Below are positions 8,141 through 17,620 of a DNA stretch of 64,000 bases, piece by piece; position 1 is the stretch's first letter, and each line of letters begins with the position of its first letter. The position numbers and the translations under genes were made by a program. Source of the stretch: UMGS1781 sp964389545 (GTDB lineage: Bacteria; Bacillota; Clostridia; TANB77; CAG-508); NCBI GenBank assembly GCA_964389545.1, contig CAYMDN010000001.1:1-64000 (forward strand). Reading direction: 5' to 3'. A model generated the notes under the pieces. That model was not told the origin of the DNA. It saw only the letters and a list, made by a program, of their open reading frames with translations, and did no database searches.

Positions 8141-9201
8141 TGACTAACACCCCCAAAAATAGGAACTTGATATTCTGTCAATGTTAAGTTTGATGTTGAA
8201 TTATTGATTTTAGTGTTTTGAATGTCCACTATTCCATCAATCTGTAATATTCTTGTTTCTATTTGACTAATTCTAACAACTGTGTTATCTTGATTTGCCC
8301 AATTTTTTCTTAATTCAAGTAAATAATTTTTTATTACATTTTCAATTGTTGTTTTTAATGAATTGAAATTATAACCTTCATCAAATCCAAATGTTGCTTT
8401 TACATTGATTGGTACTTCTTCAACTGTATTTACTGTAACAACATGTCCAATTGGTGCAATACCAAGTCCTGTTCCATCTTTGGTTGGGTCAATTTCTTCT
8501 TGAACTGTTTTTATTAGTGCATTACTTGCTTTGTTAAATTCTGAATCAAGTATTGTTAATAAAACTGTTCCGCCACCTTGCCAAACTGGTGTAACCTTTG
8601 TTGAACCAACACCAGGAATTTCATTTGTCTTCTGAATATAATCCTTTTTGTTTCCACCATATGGTTTAGTTTCAAATGAAGCAAAATATCTTTGTCTTAA
8701 CGATTCGACATCTTCTTCATCTTCACCTGGAATTAACAATTCATTTAATTTTGCTGTTTCTAATCCTTGAATATAGTCGATAGGAATTAAATCGCCAAAA
8801 TTACCATTTCCACTAATTCCCAAGGTTTCACATTCAAGTTGATATTCACCATCTTGTATTTTAGAAATAACAACATAATTTAATTCATTACAACTAAACC
8901 TTGAACCTATTGGAATATTAAGTGAAGTAGGTGTGAATATTCCTTTTAATCTTGCATAAGTTGCATTATAAGGTTCAATTCCCCTTTCTGCTACTCTTCT
9001 AACTAAATAATCTCTTTGTGCTGTATCTGCAAAAGTTTCTTTTAAAATTGTATCTAATTCTATATACATAAGTTGAAGTTCAACCGCAGCAGGTGCAAGT
9101 GCATCATAAATAATTGAACCTTCCCTTTTATCCATGTTGTCAGGTACTCTGTCCAACATTCTTTGCAAAATAACTTCATATGTAGTATCTTCATATGCCA
9201 T
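8137..9201 (-). CDS. Baseplate J-like protein (XkdT-like)
   Basis: A 354-residue baseplate wedge protein. Signature features are the N-terminal MLDRVPDNMDKREGSIIYDALAP, then LPGEDEEDVESLRQRYF and PYGGNKKDYIQ. It links the central hub to the fibres in contractile tails. Coupled to neighbours on both sides by overlaps of 1-4 bp. Confidence 0.92.
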   Translation of the reverse strand: MAYEDTTYEVILQRMLDRVPDNMDKREGSIIYDALAPAAVELQLMYIELDTILKETFADTAQRDYLVRRVAERGIEPYNATYARLKGIFTPTSLNIPIGSRFSCNELNYVVISKIQDGEYQLECETLGISGNGNFGDLIPIDYIQGLETAKLNELLIPGEDEEDVESLRQRYFASFETKPYGGNKKDYIQKTNEIPGVGSTKVTPVWQGGGTVLLTILDSEFNKASNALIKTVQEEIDPTKDGTGLGIAPIGHVVTVNTVEEVPINVKATFGFDEGYNFNSLKTTIENVIKNYLLELRKNWANQDNTVVRISQIETRILQIDGIVDIQNTKINNSTSNLTLTEYQVPIFGGVSQ

Positions 9202-9605
9202 TAGTAATTCACCGCCCTTTCTTCTTCTAAATCCCCATATATTGTATGCACACTAAATGTTACAAGTAATTTTCCTTTTTTAGAATAATCAAATTCAAAA
9301 TTATCAACAGATTCAATTCGGTCATCTTGAATTAGTGCTTCGATGATTCTTCTTTCTATTTCAGGACAAATATATGAAATTGGTTCACCATATAAATCTA
9401 ATGTTTCAATTCCATAATCCCATGAATAAATTATATATTGGTATCTTTCAGTATTTAATATCTTATAAATCACTTGATGCATTGCTTCTAATTCATTAAC
9501 ATGTCCATTGATGAATTTTTCAGTAAAAAACATTCTGTAATTTTCACTTTCTTGTGTTTCCACTTGAATTTCAGTTGTTAATATACTATTCATACTTGGT
9601 ATCAT
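9201..9605 (-). CDS. DUF2634 baseplate protein (XkdS-like)
   Basis: A 134-residue gp25/XkdS-type baseplate component (YRMFFTEKFINGHVNELEAMHQVIYKILNTERYQYIIYSWDYG, shown as the diagnostic stretch at residues about 22-65). It stands in the conserved order XkdR-XkdS-XkdT. Confidence 0.85.
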   Translation of the reverse strand: MIPSMNSILTTEIQVETQESENYRMFFTEKFINGHVNELEAMHQVIYKILNTERYQYIIYSWDYGIETLDLYGEPISYICPEIERRIIEALIQDDRIESVDNFEFDYSKKGKLLVTFSVHTIYGDLEEERAVNY

Positions 9606-9608
9606 CTT

Positions 9609-10121
9609 TTACACCACCTTATCTATAACAATATATTTTTGACCGCCTTGCATTCTTAACAAAAGAACTTCATCATCGATTTTTAATCCATTATGTATTA
9701 TCATTTTTTTCTTTCCTGTAATTGAATGTGCATGTGTCAAATTTATGCTTTTTTGTGCAACTGTCATATTGTTGCTTACTTCGTTTGAAATGTTAACCTG
9801 TTCATTATCAGGATTTGGGGTAATTATTGCACTTGAATTAACTGATATATCACCATTAAGATTATGTGTATGATTTGCATTTAATTGTGTATCATTTGAA
9901 TCCCAAGCAACTGTTACTTCTGTTGTGTAATCTGATACATTTCTTGTTAAAACTAATTGTGCAGAATGTAATACCATTTTTTGTTCAACATTTATTTCAA
10001 GTGGTGAAACACTTAAAACCTTTCCATACATTATTGCAACAGGTTTGGATGCTTCTACTGCTTCACTTGCTGCCTTTTTTATAGAATTCAATAAATCATT
10101 TATATCAAGCAACAAATTCAC
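9609..10121 (-). CDS. DUF2577 baseplate protein (XkdR-like)
   Basis: A 170-residue protein with the DUF2577 start (LLNSIKKAASEAVEASKPV, then GKVLSVSPLEINVEQKM) and C-terminal GDEV-like IDDEVLLLRMQGGQKYIVID. Structural tail or baseplate hub protein; function in detail unknown. Its start overlaps the upstream gene by 17 bp. Confidence 0.85.
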   Translation of the reverse strand: MNLLLDINDLLNSIKKAASEAVEASKPVAIMYGKVLSVSPLEINVEQKMVLHSAQLVLTRNVSDYTTEVTVAWDSNDTQLNANHTHNLNGDISVNSSAIITPNPDNEQVNISNEVSNNMTVAQKSINLTHAHSITGKKKMIIHNGLKIDDEVLLLRMQGGQKYIVIDKVV

Positions 10122-11067
10122 CCCCTTTAAGTGTTAAATCCATAAAATGTTCACTTTCTTTGAATGTATGTGTACATTTTTCTACTAACATCAATTTTAG
10201 TAATTGAACATCACCCAAATCTAATTTTACTGGTATCATGCAACCTGCTCTTACTCTTACATCACCAATCATATTTTTAATTGAAAGATTTCTTTGTTTT
10301 TTGTTATATAATTCAAGTAATGCATTTGCTTTTGTTTGTCCATTTTCACCATCTTGTAAAGTGTCATAATATTGAAGAACACCCCATTCATTTATTTTAG
10401 ATGAATCTTTTGCTATGTAAACATCTCTTTTTCCTGTTTTTTCATTTTCTCTTGTTAATTTGATTTGGTTGTATGTTTCTTCATCAATTGTTAATTTATA
10501 ATCATAATTTTCTGCTGTTTCTTCATCAATCAAGCAATCCAAAACCATTGATGCAATATTTTTTAAAGTAATTTTTCCAAAATCATCATATAAGACATAT
10601 AATTCTTTTCTGTTTTGAACTGTTATATCAATTGCATTTTGAACCATATCAAATAAAGTCGTGTTTTCTTCAACCCTAGATGCTATCTTGAAACCAGTAT
10701 TTTCAATTGTTCCTGTTTGCATTCTAAAATCACTTGCTAACATTTTTACAAGTTCACCTGCTGTTTTATTTTCATAAATATATGTGTCCTTGTTCTTGAA
10801 GTATCTTAATTGATCATATGCAGTAATAGTAATAATTTTGTCTTTATCTGTTTTTTTAGAAAAAATAAATCCAAAAAATATGTTATTATCATCTTTTTTT
10901 AATCTTACTGCATTACCTTCTGTTATATTTTTTATTGTGTCATCCATAATTATGTCGAATTTTAATTCACCTGGATAACTTTTTCTTTCAGTTTTCCAAG
11001 TAATATCCCCACTAATAGATGGTTGATATACTTTATCACCATTTTGAATAAGTAATTCATATGCCAT
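10105..11067 (-). CDS. Tail hub protein (XkdQ/YqbQ-like, gpD family)
   Basis: A 320-residue baseplate hub protein resembling late control gene D (ITAYDQLRYFKNKDTYIYENKTAGEL is the diagnostic region at about 80-105). The start is ATG 11067 because GGGGGTG lies 6 nt upstream; the ATG at 11082 overlaps that site. Confidence 0.85.
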   Translation of the reverse strand: MAYELLIQNGDKVYQPSISGDITWKTERKSYPGELKFDIIMDDTIKNITEGNAVRLKKDDNNIFFGFIFSKKTDKDKIITITAYDQLRYFKNKDTYIYENKTAGELVKMLASDFRMQTGTIENTGFKIASRVEENTTLFDMVQNAIDITVQNRKELYVLYDDFGKITLKNIASMVLDCLIDEETAENYDYKLTIDEETYNQIKLTRENEKTGKRDVYIAKDSSKINEWGVLQYYDTLQDGENGQTKANALLELYNKKQRNLSIKNMIGDVRVRAGCMIPVKLDLGDVQLLKLMLVEKCTHTFKESEHFMDLTLKGGEFVA

Positions 11068-11085
11068 AAAATACACCCCCATTTT

Positions 11086-11772
11086 TTAAACTGGGATTGT
11101 CAACACTTGTCCTGGATATATAAGATTAGGATTTTTTATTTTATCTCTATTTGCATTATATATCTTTGTGTATTGACTGCCATTTCCATAAAATTTTTTT
11201 GCTATATTCCACAAACAATCTCCCCTAACAACTGTATATGTTTTATTTTGTTGTTTAGGTGCTGGTGATGTTGTTGTTGCTCTTGCAGATGCAGGTGTTG
11301 GTGCAACTGCTACTGGTTTTTGTGTTGTTGGAAATTTTATTTTACAAATTTTTGTACCAAAATCTCTATATTGCTTTAATTTAAAAGTAATAACAACATC
11401 CATTCCTTCTTTTTTATCTTCTTTGATTGAATATTCTTCAAGGGAAACTTTAATGTTTGTGTTAAATAATCCTTTTCCATTTGGATATGTTCTTGAAACT
11501 ATAAATTGAAATGGTTGTTGACTTGTTTTCAATTTTTCAATAGCTTCAAGAAAAGGTTTAGCATTTTGAAAGCCATTTTTATAAACTGCGAATGGATATT
11601 TAACATTGGGAATCATTGCATCAAATTCTATTTCTGTTAAACCTGCTTTTTTTAAGATGTTAATTTCACCTTCATTTATTTCAATTAAAGTTTTATTTTT
11701 GTTTTTAGTTTTAATTGTTAATTTTGAAGGTGTAACAGGTAATAATAATTTATCTAAATATACATAATACAT
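11086..11772 (-). CDS. LysM-domain tail protein (XkdP/YqbP-like)
   Basis: A 228-residue protein: an N-terminal domain (about 1-145) matching the phage tail XkdP type, an Ala/Thr/Pro linker, and a C-terminal LysM (TYTVVRGDCLWNIAKKFYGNG...NPNLIYPGQVL, about 180-227) that binds peptidoglycan during injection. Start overlaps the tape-measure stop by 1 bp. Confidence 0.88.
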   Translation of the reverse strand: MYYVYLDKLLLPVTPSKLTIKTKNKNKTLIEINEGEINILKKAGLTEIEFDAMIPNVKYPFAVYKNGFQNAKPFLEAIEKLKTSQQPFQFIVSRTYPNGKGLFNTNIKVSLEEYSIKEDKKEGMDVVITFKLKQYRDFGTKICKIKFPTTQKPVAVAPTPASARATTTSPAPKQQNKTYTVVRGDCLWNIAKKFYGNGSQYTKIYNANRDKIKNPNLIYPGQVLTIPV

Positions 11773-13982
11773 TATTCATGCACCCCTTCCGCAGCTTTTT
11801 CCATGGCTTCATTTACACCATTTGCTAAATGGTCTACAACACCATCAATATCCATTTCATTGTTGATATTATTATTGTTTGTCATTTCAACTGTTATTTC
11901 AGCTGTTGTAAATCTATTTATTGTTTCTGTTTCTGCTAAATCTCTTAAATATTTCAAATCTTCTTCACTTACTTGTAAAGTGTCATTGATTTTACCTGTA
12001 TTATTGGCTGTTGTTGCAGCATTGGTTGGTATACTATCCATGTTTAAACTGCTCATTGTGTCATCTACTGTACTTTTCAATGAATTTCCAAGATTTCCAA
12101 TAGAATTTTCTATTCCTTGACCCCAGTTATAACCAGTATTCCAAGCATCACCATATTCCCATCTTTTAAGTCCTAAACTTTCAGAACTTAAATTCAATTC
12201 TTCTGCAACTTTTTCATATGAACCATTTCCATATTGATTTGCAACTTTTTCAACCATTCCACTTAAACCGCTTCGCCATCCTTGAACTGCACCAGCAAGA
12301 TTTGAACCAAATACTTTATCAAGTGCTTTTGCAATACTTTCTATTACACCAAGGATACTATCTGCAAAATCACCAAAAAGATGAACAATTGCACCAATTG
12401 GGTCATTAAATAAATTTGCAAAAAAGTTTGCAAAAGAAATCCATGGATTAACCATTGCATTTACTACACCAAGAACTAAATCAAGTAATCCCAAAAATAA
12501 ATTCCAAATAAATGCAACCGCAGTTGTTAATGCCCCAACAATTACACCTGTTGCACTAATACTTGAACCAGTAATTTTATTTATTGCAGCTATAACCAAA
12601 TAAATAGCAGCTATAACTGCTATTATAATAATTAGTATCCAAGTTAGTGGACATGCAAGAAGTGCTGCATTAAATCCATATTGTGCTGCAGTAGCTGCAA
12701 AAGTTGCACCTGTTTGCATTGCAAGTGCTGCTGCATGTACAGTTGTTGCAATAGTTTTTGCAGTTGTAATTGCAGTTGAAATTCCTTGAATTGTGTTATA
12801 TATCAACAAAGCACCATAATACAATGTTAATGCACCAACAATTCCTAAAATAATTGGTTCAATAATTGTCCAATTATTTCCAATGAATTCTGCAACTTGT
12901 TGTATTAAATTCACCGCTGGGGATAAAAATGCAATCATATTACTAGCTGCATTACCAACCATTGAAAGCACTTTTTCAATACCACTTCCAAGATTTTGTA
13001 TATTACTTTGTATTGTTCCAAAACCAGCTTTTGTCAATCCTGCATTTATGCTTTCAATAAGTGAAGTAATTCCCCTTGTAACTGCTGATTTCATATTTGC
13101 AATTGAAGTTGCAAATCCACCAGTTGAATTTCTTGCTTGTTCTTCAAAACTTTGAAAACCATTTGCACCTTTTTCATTAAGTTGAATAAAAGTATCCATG
13201 AACTTGTCCATACTTACTTTACCATTTCTTAATGCTTCACCAAGTTCATTTGCACTTACATATCCCATTGCTTGGGCAACCTGTTTTAATTGGGCTGGCA
13301 TCGCTGTCATTGCTGTTCGCCATTCCATCATATCAGGTTTACCTTTTGCATATGCTTGTGATAATTGTTCCAAGGCAGATTGTTGAACTTGTGTACTACC
13401 ACCACCAGCAAGAATAGCATTGTTTAATGCTAAAAACATTTTTGTACTTTTACCAACACTACCATTTACACTTGTTAAATTTTGAACTGAACTTACTGCA
13501 TCATTTAATGTGGTTGGAAGTCCTTTCAAATTTTCACTTAACATTTTAATTGAAGCATTTGATTGTTCTGTACTTATACCTAGGTTTGACATTACTTTTG
13601 GATAGTTATTCATAGTGTCTAATCTATCAATTGCACTTCCAAATTGATTTGATATTAAACCACCTATTTTTTGAATAATACTAAATCCCATTAAAGTTTG
13701 AAGTAATGAACTTGCTGAAATATTTGCAGCTTCAAATTTTTTTGGCATTTTATCACTTTCATTGTTTGTTTTTCTAATGTTGTCTTCCATTGCCTTAATT
13801 GAAGCATTTGCTTCATCAATTGATATTCTAGCAGAATTTATTTTTGAATCATCAAATGTATTACCAAGTGATGATTTAAAATCTTCAAAAACATTTAATG
13901 TTGAATCCAAAGCGGAAGTAATGGAATGTAATGGATATGACATTCTATCAGTCAATTCAATTGCTGTACTAATACTAGACAT
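11772..13982 (-). CDS. Tape measure protein
   Basis: A 736-residue protein that sets tail length. The tape-measure domain is about 90-330 (DTMNNYPKVMSNLGIS, SALEQLSQAYAKGKPDMMEWRTA). Hydrophobic helices at about 370-505 would enter the host membrane. The C-terminus has VDHLANGVNEAMEKAAEG. At 736 residues it is on the short side for a myovirus, predicting a short contractile tail if no cleavage intervenes. Confidence 0.9.
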   Translation of the reverse strand: MSSISTAIELTDRMSYPLHSITSALDSTLNVFEDFKSSLGNTFDDSKINSARISIDEANASIKAMEDNIRKTNNESDKMPKKFEAANISASSLLQTLMGFSIIQKIGGLISNQFGSAIDRLDTMNNYPKVMSNLGISTEQSNASIKMLSENLKGLPTTLNDAVSSVQNLTSVNGSVGKSTKMFLALNNAILAGGGSTQVQQSALEQLSQAYAKGKPDMMEWRTAMTAMPAQLKQVAQAMGYVSANELGEALRNGKVSMDKFMDTFIQLNEKGANGFQSFEEQARNSTGGFATSIANMKSAVTRGITSLIESINAGLTKAGFGTIQSNIQNLGSGIEKVLSMVGNAASNMIAFLSPAVNLIQQVAEFIGNNWTIIEPIILGIVGALTLYYGALLIYNTIQGISTAITTAKTIATTVHAAALAMQTGATFAATAAQYGFNAALLACPLTWILIIIIAVIAAIYLVIAAINKITGSSISATGVIVGALTTAVAFIWNLFLGLLDLVLGVVNAMVNPWISFANFFANLFNDPIGAIVHLFGDFADSILGVIESIAKALDKVFGSNLAGAVQGWRSGLSGMVEKVANQYGNGSYEKVAEELNLSSESLGLKRWEYGDAWNTGYNWGQGIENSIGNLGNSLKSTVDDTMSSLNMDSIPTNAATTANNTGKINDTLQVSEEDLKYLRDLAETETINRFTTAEITVEMTNNNNINNEMDIDGVVDHLANGVNEAMEKAAEGVHE

Positions 13983-13998
13983 TACGATTCACTTCCTT

Positions 13999-14184
13999 TC
14001 ACTTCTTTTTACCTTTATTTTTCATTTTTGCAGATTCTTTCTTTTCTTTTTCAGTTTTGATTTGAATTGCTGCAATTATAAAGGCTTTTTCATTATCATC
14101 TAAATCATTAAATTTTGAAGGAAGCCAATGAAATTTATGAAGACAGTAATAAGCATATGATGCTTCACTATCTTCATTTATTAG
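13999..14184 (-). CDS. Tail assembly chaperone, -1 frameshift extension (GT part)
   Basis: The -1 frame from the slippery site reads LINEDSEASYAYYCLHKFHWLP, then a basic KEKKESAKMKNKGKKK tail, ending at 13999. There is no usable start of its own, so it is expected only as the end of a 204-residue fusion with the upstream 143-residue chaperone. This matches the G/GT arrangement between tube and tape-measure genes in many tailed phages. Confidence 0.85.
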   Translation of the reverse strand, partial: LINEDSEASYAYYCLHKFHWLPSKFNDLDDNEKAFIIAAIQIKTEKEKKESAKMKNKGKKK

Positions 14185-14612
14185 TTTTTTGCTTTTTCAA
14201 CCTTTTCATTTACACCTTCATTGAAACCATTATATTCATTGATGAATTTACCAAAATCGTTATATTCACCAGGATTATCAATCATTTCTGTAAGTAAATC
14301 TTCTGGTGTCATTACACCATATGAATCTTGTAAAGTTTTATCATTAAGATTTGGTTCAACTATTGATGCAACCATCATTTTAGTTAATACTTTTGTTGAA
14401 TCAATTTTACTTCTAAACATATTTGGTTTTCCTGGCACTTGTTCTTGAATTGTACATTCATCTGTTATTCTGTTTGTTTCTTTTGATGTAAGTGGTCTTA
14501 TTTCCCATAATAATGGTTGACCCTTTTCATCAGTTAATGATTTTGTTGCTGCATAATGTGTATTTTCTTTCTTTATTTTATTTTCTTTTAAAAATCTGTT
14601 TAAATTTGACAT
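14181..14612 (-). CDS. Tail assembly chaperone G (XkdN-like)
   Basis: A 143-residue protein that coats the tape measure during tail assembly. The start is ATG 14612, since AAAGGA lies 9 nt upstream; the earlier ATG at 14648 is inside a hairpin. Features: LWEIRPLTSKETNRI and PEDLLTEMIDNPGEYNDF. Ends VEKAKN at the slippery site. Confidence 0.85.
   Translation of the reverse strand: MSNLNRFLKENKIKKENTHYAATKSLTDEKGQPLLWEIRPLTSKETNRITDECTIQEQVPGKPNMFRSKIDSTKVLTKMMVASIVEPNLNDKTLQDSYGVMTPEDLLTEMIDNPGEYNDFGKFINEYNGFNEGVNEKVEKAKN
14184..14190 (-). promoter_or_regulatory. -1 ribosomal frameshift site A AAA AAC
   Basis: A canonical slippery heptamer in the correct phase (GCA AAA AAC) directly before the zero-frame TAA at 14183-14181. 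A -1 slip enters a 61-codon extension. The position between tail tube and tape measure is where frameshifting is conserved in tailed phages. Confidence 0.85.
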
Positions 14613-14646
14613 TTCTATCAATTCCTTTCTTATGATATTAAAAAAC

Positions 14647-14694
14647 ACCCAAGTCTTATCAATATAAAATTTTTATATTATATAAGCCTTGGGT
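14647..14694 (-). promoter_or_regulatory. Long stem-loop between tail tube and chaperone genes
   Basis: Three stacked stems: ACCCAAG/CTTGGGT (14647-14653 with 14688-14694), CTTAT/ATAAG, and AATATAAAA/TTTTATATT. It lies between the tube stop (14714) and the chaperone ribosome site, with T-runs on the minus strand after it. A partial terminator or processing site that lowers chaperone expression relative to tube protein is the likely role. Confidence 0.65.
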
Positions 14695-14713
14695 AACACT
14701 CTAATTATTATTT

Positions 14714-15190
14714 TTATAACATACCATCTAGTAGTTTGAATGTTTCAGGCATTTTGAAATCTTCAAAAGTTCCATCACAATCTTCATCTAGGTATTCACC
14801 ATCAGCATCAAATTTTGCAAGTATTCCACCATCAATGTTACAATCTATGAAGACAACAGTTTGTCTTCCAACACTTGATGTTGGGTCTTCATTTGTAACT
14901 TGAATTTCAAAATATGTATCTTCGCCAGTATTCTTAAAGTTTTCAAGCATTTTTCTTAATACTGATTGGTTATAATGCATTGTGGCTGAAAAAGTTCCTT
15001 TCCAACCTGTTGATTTGTTTCCACTTCCTGGTTTACCAAGAATAGGTACTTCTGTTTTAGTTTTTTCAAATTGTGCTTCAAAGTTTATCATTTGCATAAA
15101 ATTATAACGATTATTTCCAATTGTTATAAAACATTCAGCTAATTTTGCAGATAATGTGTCCTTTGCTTTCATTACAACATTATTAGACAT
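14714..15190 (-). CDS. Tail tube protein (XkdM-like, DUF2001)
   Basis: A 158-residue tube protein of the contractile tail. Recognised by NNRYNFMQMINFEAQFEKTK, KSTGWKGTFSATMHYNQSVLRKM and the GEYLDEDCDGTFEDFKMPE end. AAGGGGGA is upstream. Directly follows the sheath gene, as in PBSX. Confidence 0.92.
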   Translation of the reverse strand: MSNNVVMKAKDTLSAKLAECFITIGNNRYNFMQMINFEAQFEKTKTEVPILGKPGSGNKSTGWKGTFSATMHYNQSVLRKMLENFKNTGEDTYFEIQVTNEDPTSSVGRQTVVFIDCNIDGGILAKFDADGEYLDEDCDGTFEDFKMPETFKLLDGML

Positions 15191-15206
15191 TACAAATTCC
15201 CCCTTC

Positions 15207-16517
15207 CTATGCTATTTTTACAGTCATATATAATTGTGACATTGCATTGATTACTGTTATAACATCATTGATAACAACAGATGTTTTTGTATTTCCAGCT
15301 TCAACTGTTATATTTTCATCTGTGAAATCTTCAATTGCACCAATATCTTGCAATTGTGTATGATGTTTTACAATGTCTGTCCATAGACTTATTCTTCCAC
15401 TTTCATTATTTGGTACATTTCCCAAATATTTTGTGTTGAATAATACTGCAATATCATTTGCAATTTGGTCTGCAACTCTAATTGTTTGGTTATTTTTGAA
15501 AATATCACATTTTGTTTCAGAAGTTGTAACAAGTGAATTTACATCTTCTAATATTCTAACTTCATTATTAACATTATGAAGTACCAATTTTCCAGCTTGA
15601 ATTGCATCTTCTAATTGTGATTGTGTATAATCTGTGTTAACTTCGAATTCACCAGTATATATTTTGTTTAAACAAGTTTTATTGATAGCACAATTTGCTT
15701 CAATTCCTGTCATAAAATATACAATTGATGATTTATCAAAATTATCATCAGCCGTTACATCATTTATAACATTGATTACACCTTCATAATCAGCAGCAAT
15801 ATCATGTAAAACTGCTTGGAATTTTGCACCAACTTCATCACGCATTCTTTTTGTAAATGCAACTATTAAATTTTTAATAGTTGTTTCAGTTGTTGCAACA
15901 CCCATAATATTGAATGTATATGATTCAATCTTGTCTAAATATTTTTGATAAGCTGTACCATTTACTTCTGAATTTGTTCCACCTGTTAAGGCTGTTCCTG
16001 CTGTAACTGCTAATGTTGCAGCTGATTTGAAATCAACATAATCATTACTTACAAGTGCTGCTGCATTTGCTACACCTATTTGTTCATCAACAATTACTGT
16101 TCCAAGAACTGTTTTGACATCCCATTTTGTATTATCATCAACATTTTTTGCGATGATTATTTTTAGGTCATTTCCCCTTGTTCCTGCATATTTTGCAGTT
16201 GCATAGGTATTTGATGCTTTTACACCATCACCATTTAATCTAAATGCATAAAGTATTCTTGCATTTAAGAATAAATCCCTTAAACCTTTCATTTTGTCAT
16301 GTGAATAATCATAACCAAATAATTTTAAGGCATTTTTTTGGAAATCTGAATTTGTAATTTCAACTACTTTATTAGATTCACCCCAGTCTAAAATTAAAGG
16401 CATTGTAACAATACCCCTATCTGAAAGACCAGCATTTGCTTTATTAAGTGATACAAAATTTATATAAGAACCTGGAAGTATTTTGTTTTGTGCTGTAAAT
16501 GTTCCACCACCTAGCAT
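15207..16517 (-). CDS. Tail sheath protein (XkdK-like)
   Basis: A 436-residue contractile sheath subunit. Starts MLGGGTFTAQNKILPGSYINF, followed by DRGIVTMPLILDWG, TGGTNSEVNGTAYQKYLD (middle) and a C-terminal domain ending VINAMSQLYMTVKIA. It proves the phage has a contractile tail. Confidence 0.95.
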   Translation of the reverse strand: MLGGGTFTAQNKILPGSYINFVSLNKANAGLSDRGIVTMPLILDWGESNKVVEITNSDFQKNALKLFGYDYSHDKMKGLRDLFLNARILYAFRLNGDGVKASNTYATAKYAGTRGNDLKIIIAKNVDDNTKWDVKTVLGTVIVDEQIGVANAAALVSNDYVDFKSAATLAVTAGTALTGGTNSEVNGTAYQKYLDKIESYTFNIMGVATTETTIKNLIVAFTKRMRDEVGAKFQAVLHDIAADYEGVINVINDVTADDNFDKSSIVYFMTGIEANCAINKTCLNKIYTGEFEVNTDYTQSQLEDAIQAGKLVLHNVNNEVRILEDVNSLVTTSETKCDIFKNNQTIRVADQIANDIAVLFNTKYLGNVPNNESGRISLWTDIVKHHTQLQDIGAIEDFTDENITVEAGNTKTSVVINDVITVINAMSQLYMTVKIA

Positions 16518-16519
16518 AA

Positions 16520-16696
16520 TTAAATCACCTTACCTTTCTTGAATTTTTCAATTCTTTTTTGTGCTTCATCAATTGATACTTTTTCATTATCATTGATTAC
16601 TACACTTATAATATCTTTATCATTTCTAAATAATTTTGAAGAAAGTAATTGTTTTTTATCAAAAACATCAACTTCTTTCTTAATTTCTTTTCCCAT
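16520..16696 (-). CDS. YqzN/YkzM-like small tail protein
   Basis: A 58-residue protein (FDKKQLLSSKLFRNDKDI and SIDEAQKRIEKFKKGKV) matching the YqzN/YkzM domain, whose gene sits just upstream of the sheath gene in PBSX. The stop is 3 bp from the sheath start. Function unknown. Confidence 0.8.
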   Translation of the reverse strand: MGKEIKKEVDVFDKKQLLSSKLFRNDKDIISVVINDNEKVSIDEAQKRIEKFKKGKVI

Positions 16697-16703
16697 AACA
16701 GAA

Positions 16704-17156
16704 TCATCCTTCCTTTACATCAGTAGTGTAATCATAAGAATCCATTGGTGTTGTTTTTTCTTCTATTTTATTAACATACATGTCATAATTTATAAAAAAA
16801 TGTAAAACACCATCATCATATTGACCATTCATTTCTGTTCCCATTGTTTTACTTATACTTTTTTTACCTTCAAAAGTTTCTTCGATTTCAATATATTCCA
16901 AAATTAAATACATTTTTTCAAGTACCTGTTGACATTCCAATCTTTTTTCTTTTGAAGAAGGAAAATAATGAATGCAAAATTGATTTTTTCTAAAATACCT
17001 ATTTTGTCTAAATAGATTATTTGTAGGATTTATACATACAATTGAAAAACAAGGTTCTTTAAGACCTTGTTCAATTTCTTCTGTATATATTTCATAATCA
17101 TCACCAAATTCCTTATTGATTGCTTTACTGATTCCATCAATAATTTTATTTATCAT
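16704..17156 (-). CDS. Tail terminator-like protein (DUF6838 type, XkdJ position)
   Basis: A 150-residue protein (PCFSIVCINPTNNLFRQNRYF and FCIHYFPSS). These features and the place before the sheath gene fit the phage tail-terminator/DUF6838 family that caps the tube. The start is ATG 17156, 9 nt after GGGGGA; an in-frame codon at 17165 abuts that site. Confidence 0.75.
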   Translation of the reverse strand: MINKIIDGISKAINKEFGDDYEIYTEEIEQGLKEPCFSIVCINPTNNLFRQNRYFRKNQFCIHYFPSSKEKRLECQQVLEKMYLILEYIEIEETFEGKKSISKTMGTEMNGQYDDGVLHFFINYDMYVNKIEEKTTPMDSYDYTTDVKEG

Positions 17157-17620
17157 GTGAAGCATTCCCCCAATAACTTTTTAATTTTATTTTCAAGAAC
17201 CTTTGGTGTGATGACTTGAAGTTCTTGTTCTGATATTGTCATCATAAATCGACCTTCAACCCATCCTTTATGGTTTCTTGTTCTGTGTCCATATTCAACA
17301 TATGATGAATATTCAACTGGGTTCGTTATCTCAATTTTATATACATCACCAACATGTTGAATTGTTAAAGAATCTGCATAACCTTTCGCACTTTGACTTT
17401 TTCCAGCTGTCCAACCCCTTCTTAATGTGCCACCAACTTTACCTGAATCACTTGGATAAACACCAACTGGTGTTCTTTTAATTACTTTTGCAAGTAATCT
17501 TGCTGCAAGTTCTTTGGCACATAATTCCATGAATTCATCAACTTTCTTTTGTTCAAGATTTGAAATTTTCTTTCTAAAATCTTTTAATCCATCAAAGTTG
17601 CATTTCCCATAACTACCCAA
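17153..17620 (-). CDS. HK97 gp10-like head-tail protein (XkdI position)
   Basis: A 155-residue neck protein with the gp10 signature (RLLAKVIKRTPVG, GTLRRGWTAG, EYSSYVEYGHRTR). The start is a TTG right after the previous stop, with AAAGG 8 nt upstream. Confidence 0.85.
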   Translation of the reverse strand: MGSYGKCNFDGLKDFRKKISNLEQKKVDEFMELCAKELAARLLAKVIKRTPVGVYPSDSGKVGGTLRRGWTAGKSQSAKGYADSLTIQHVGDVYKIEITNPVEYSSYVEYGHRTRNHKGWVEGRFMMTISEQELQVITPKVLENKIKKLLGECFT

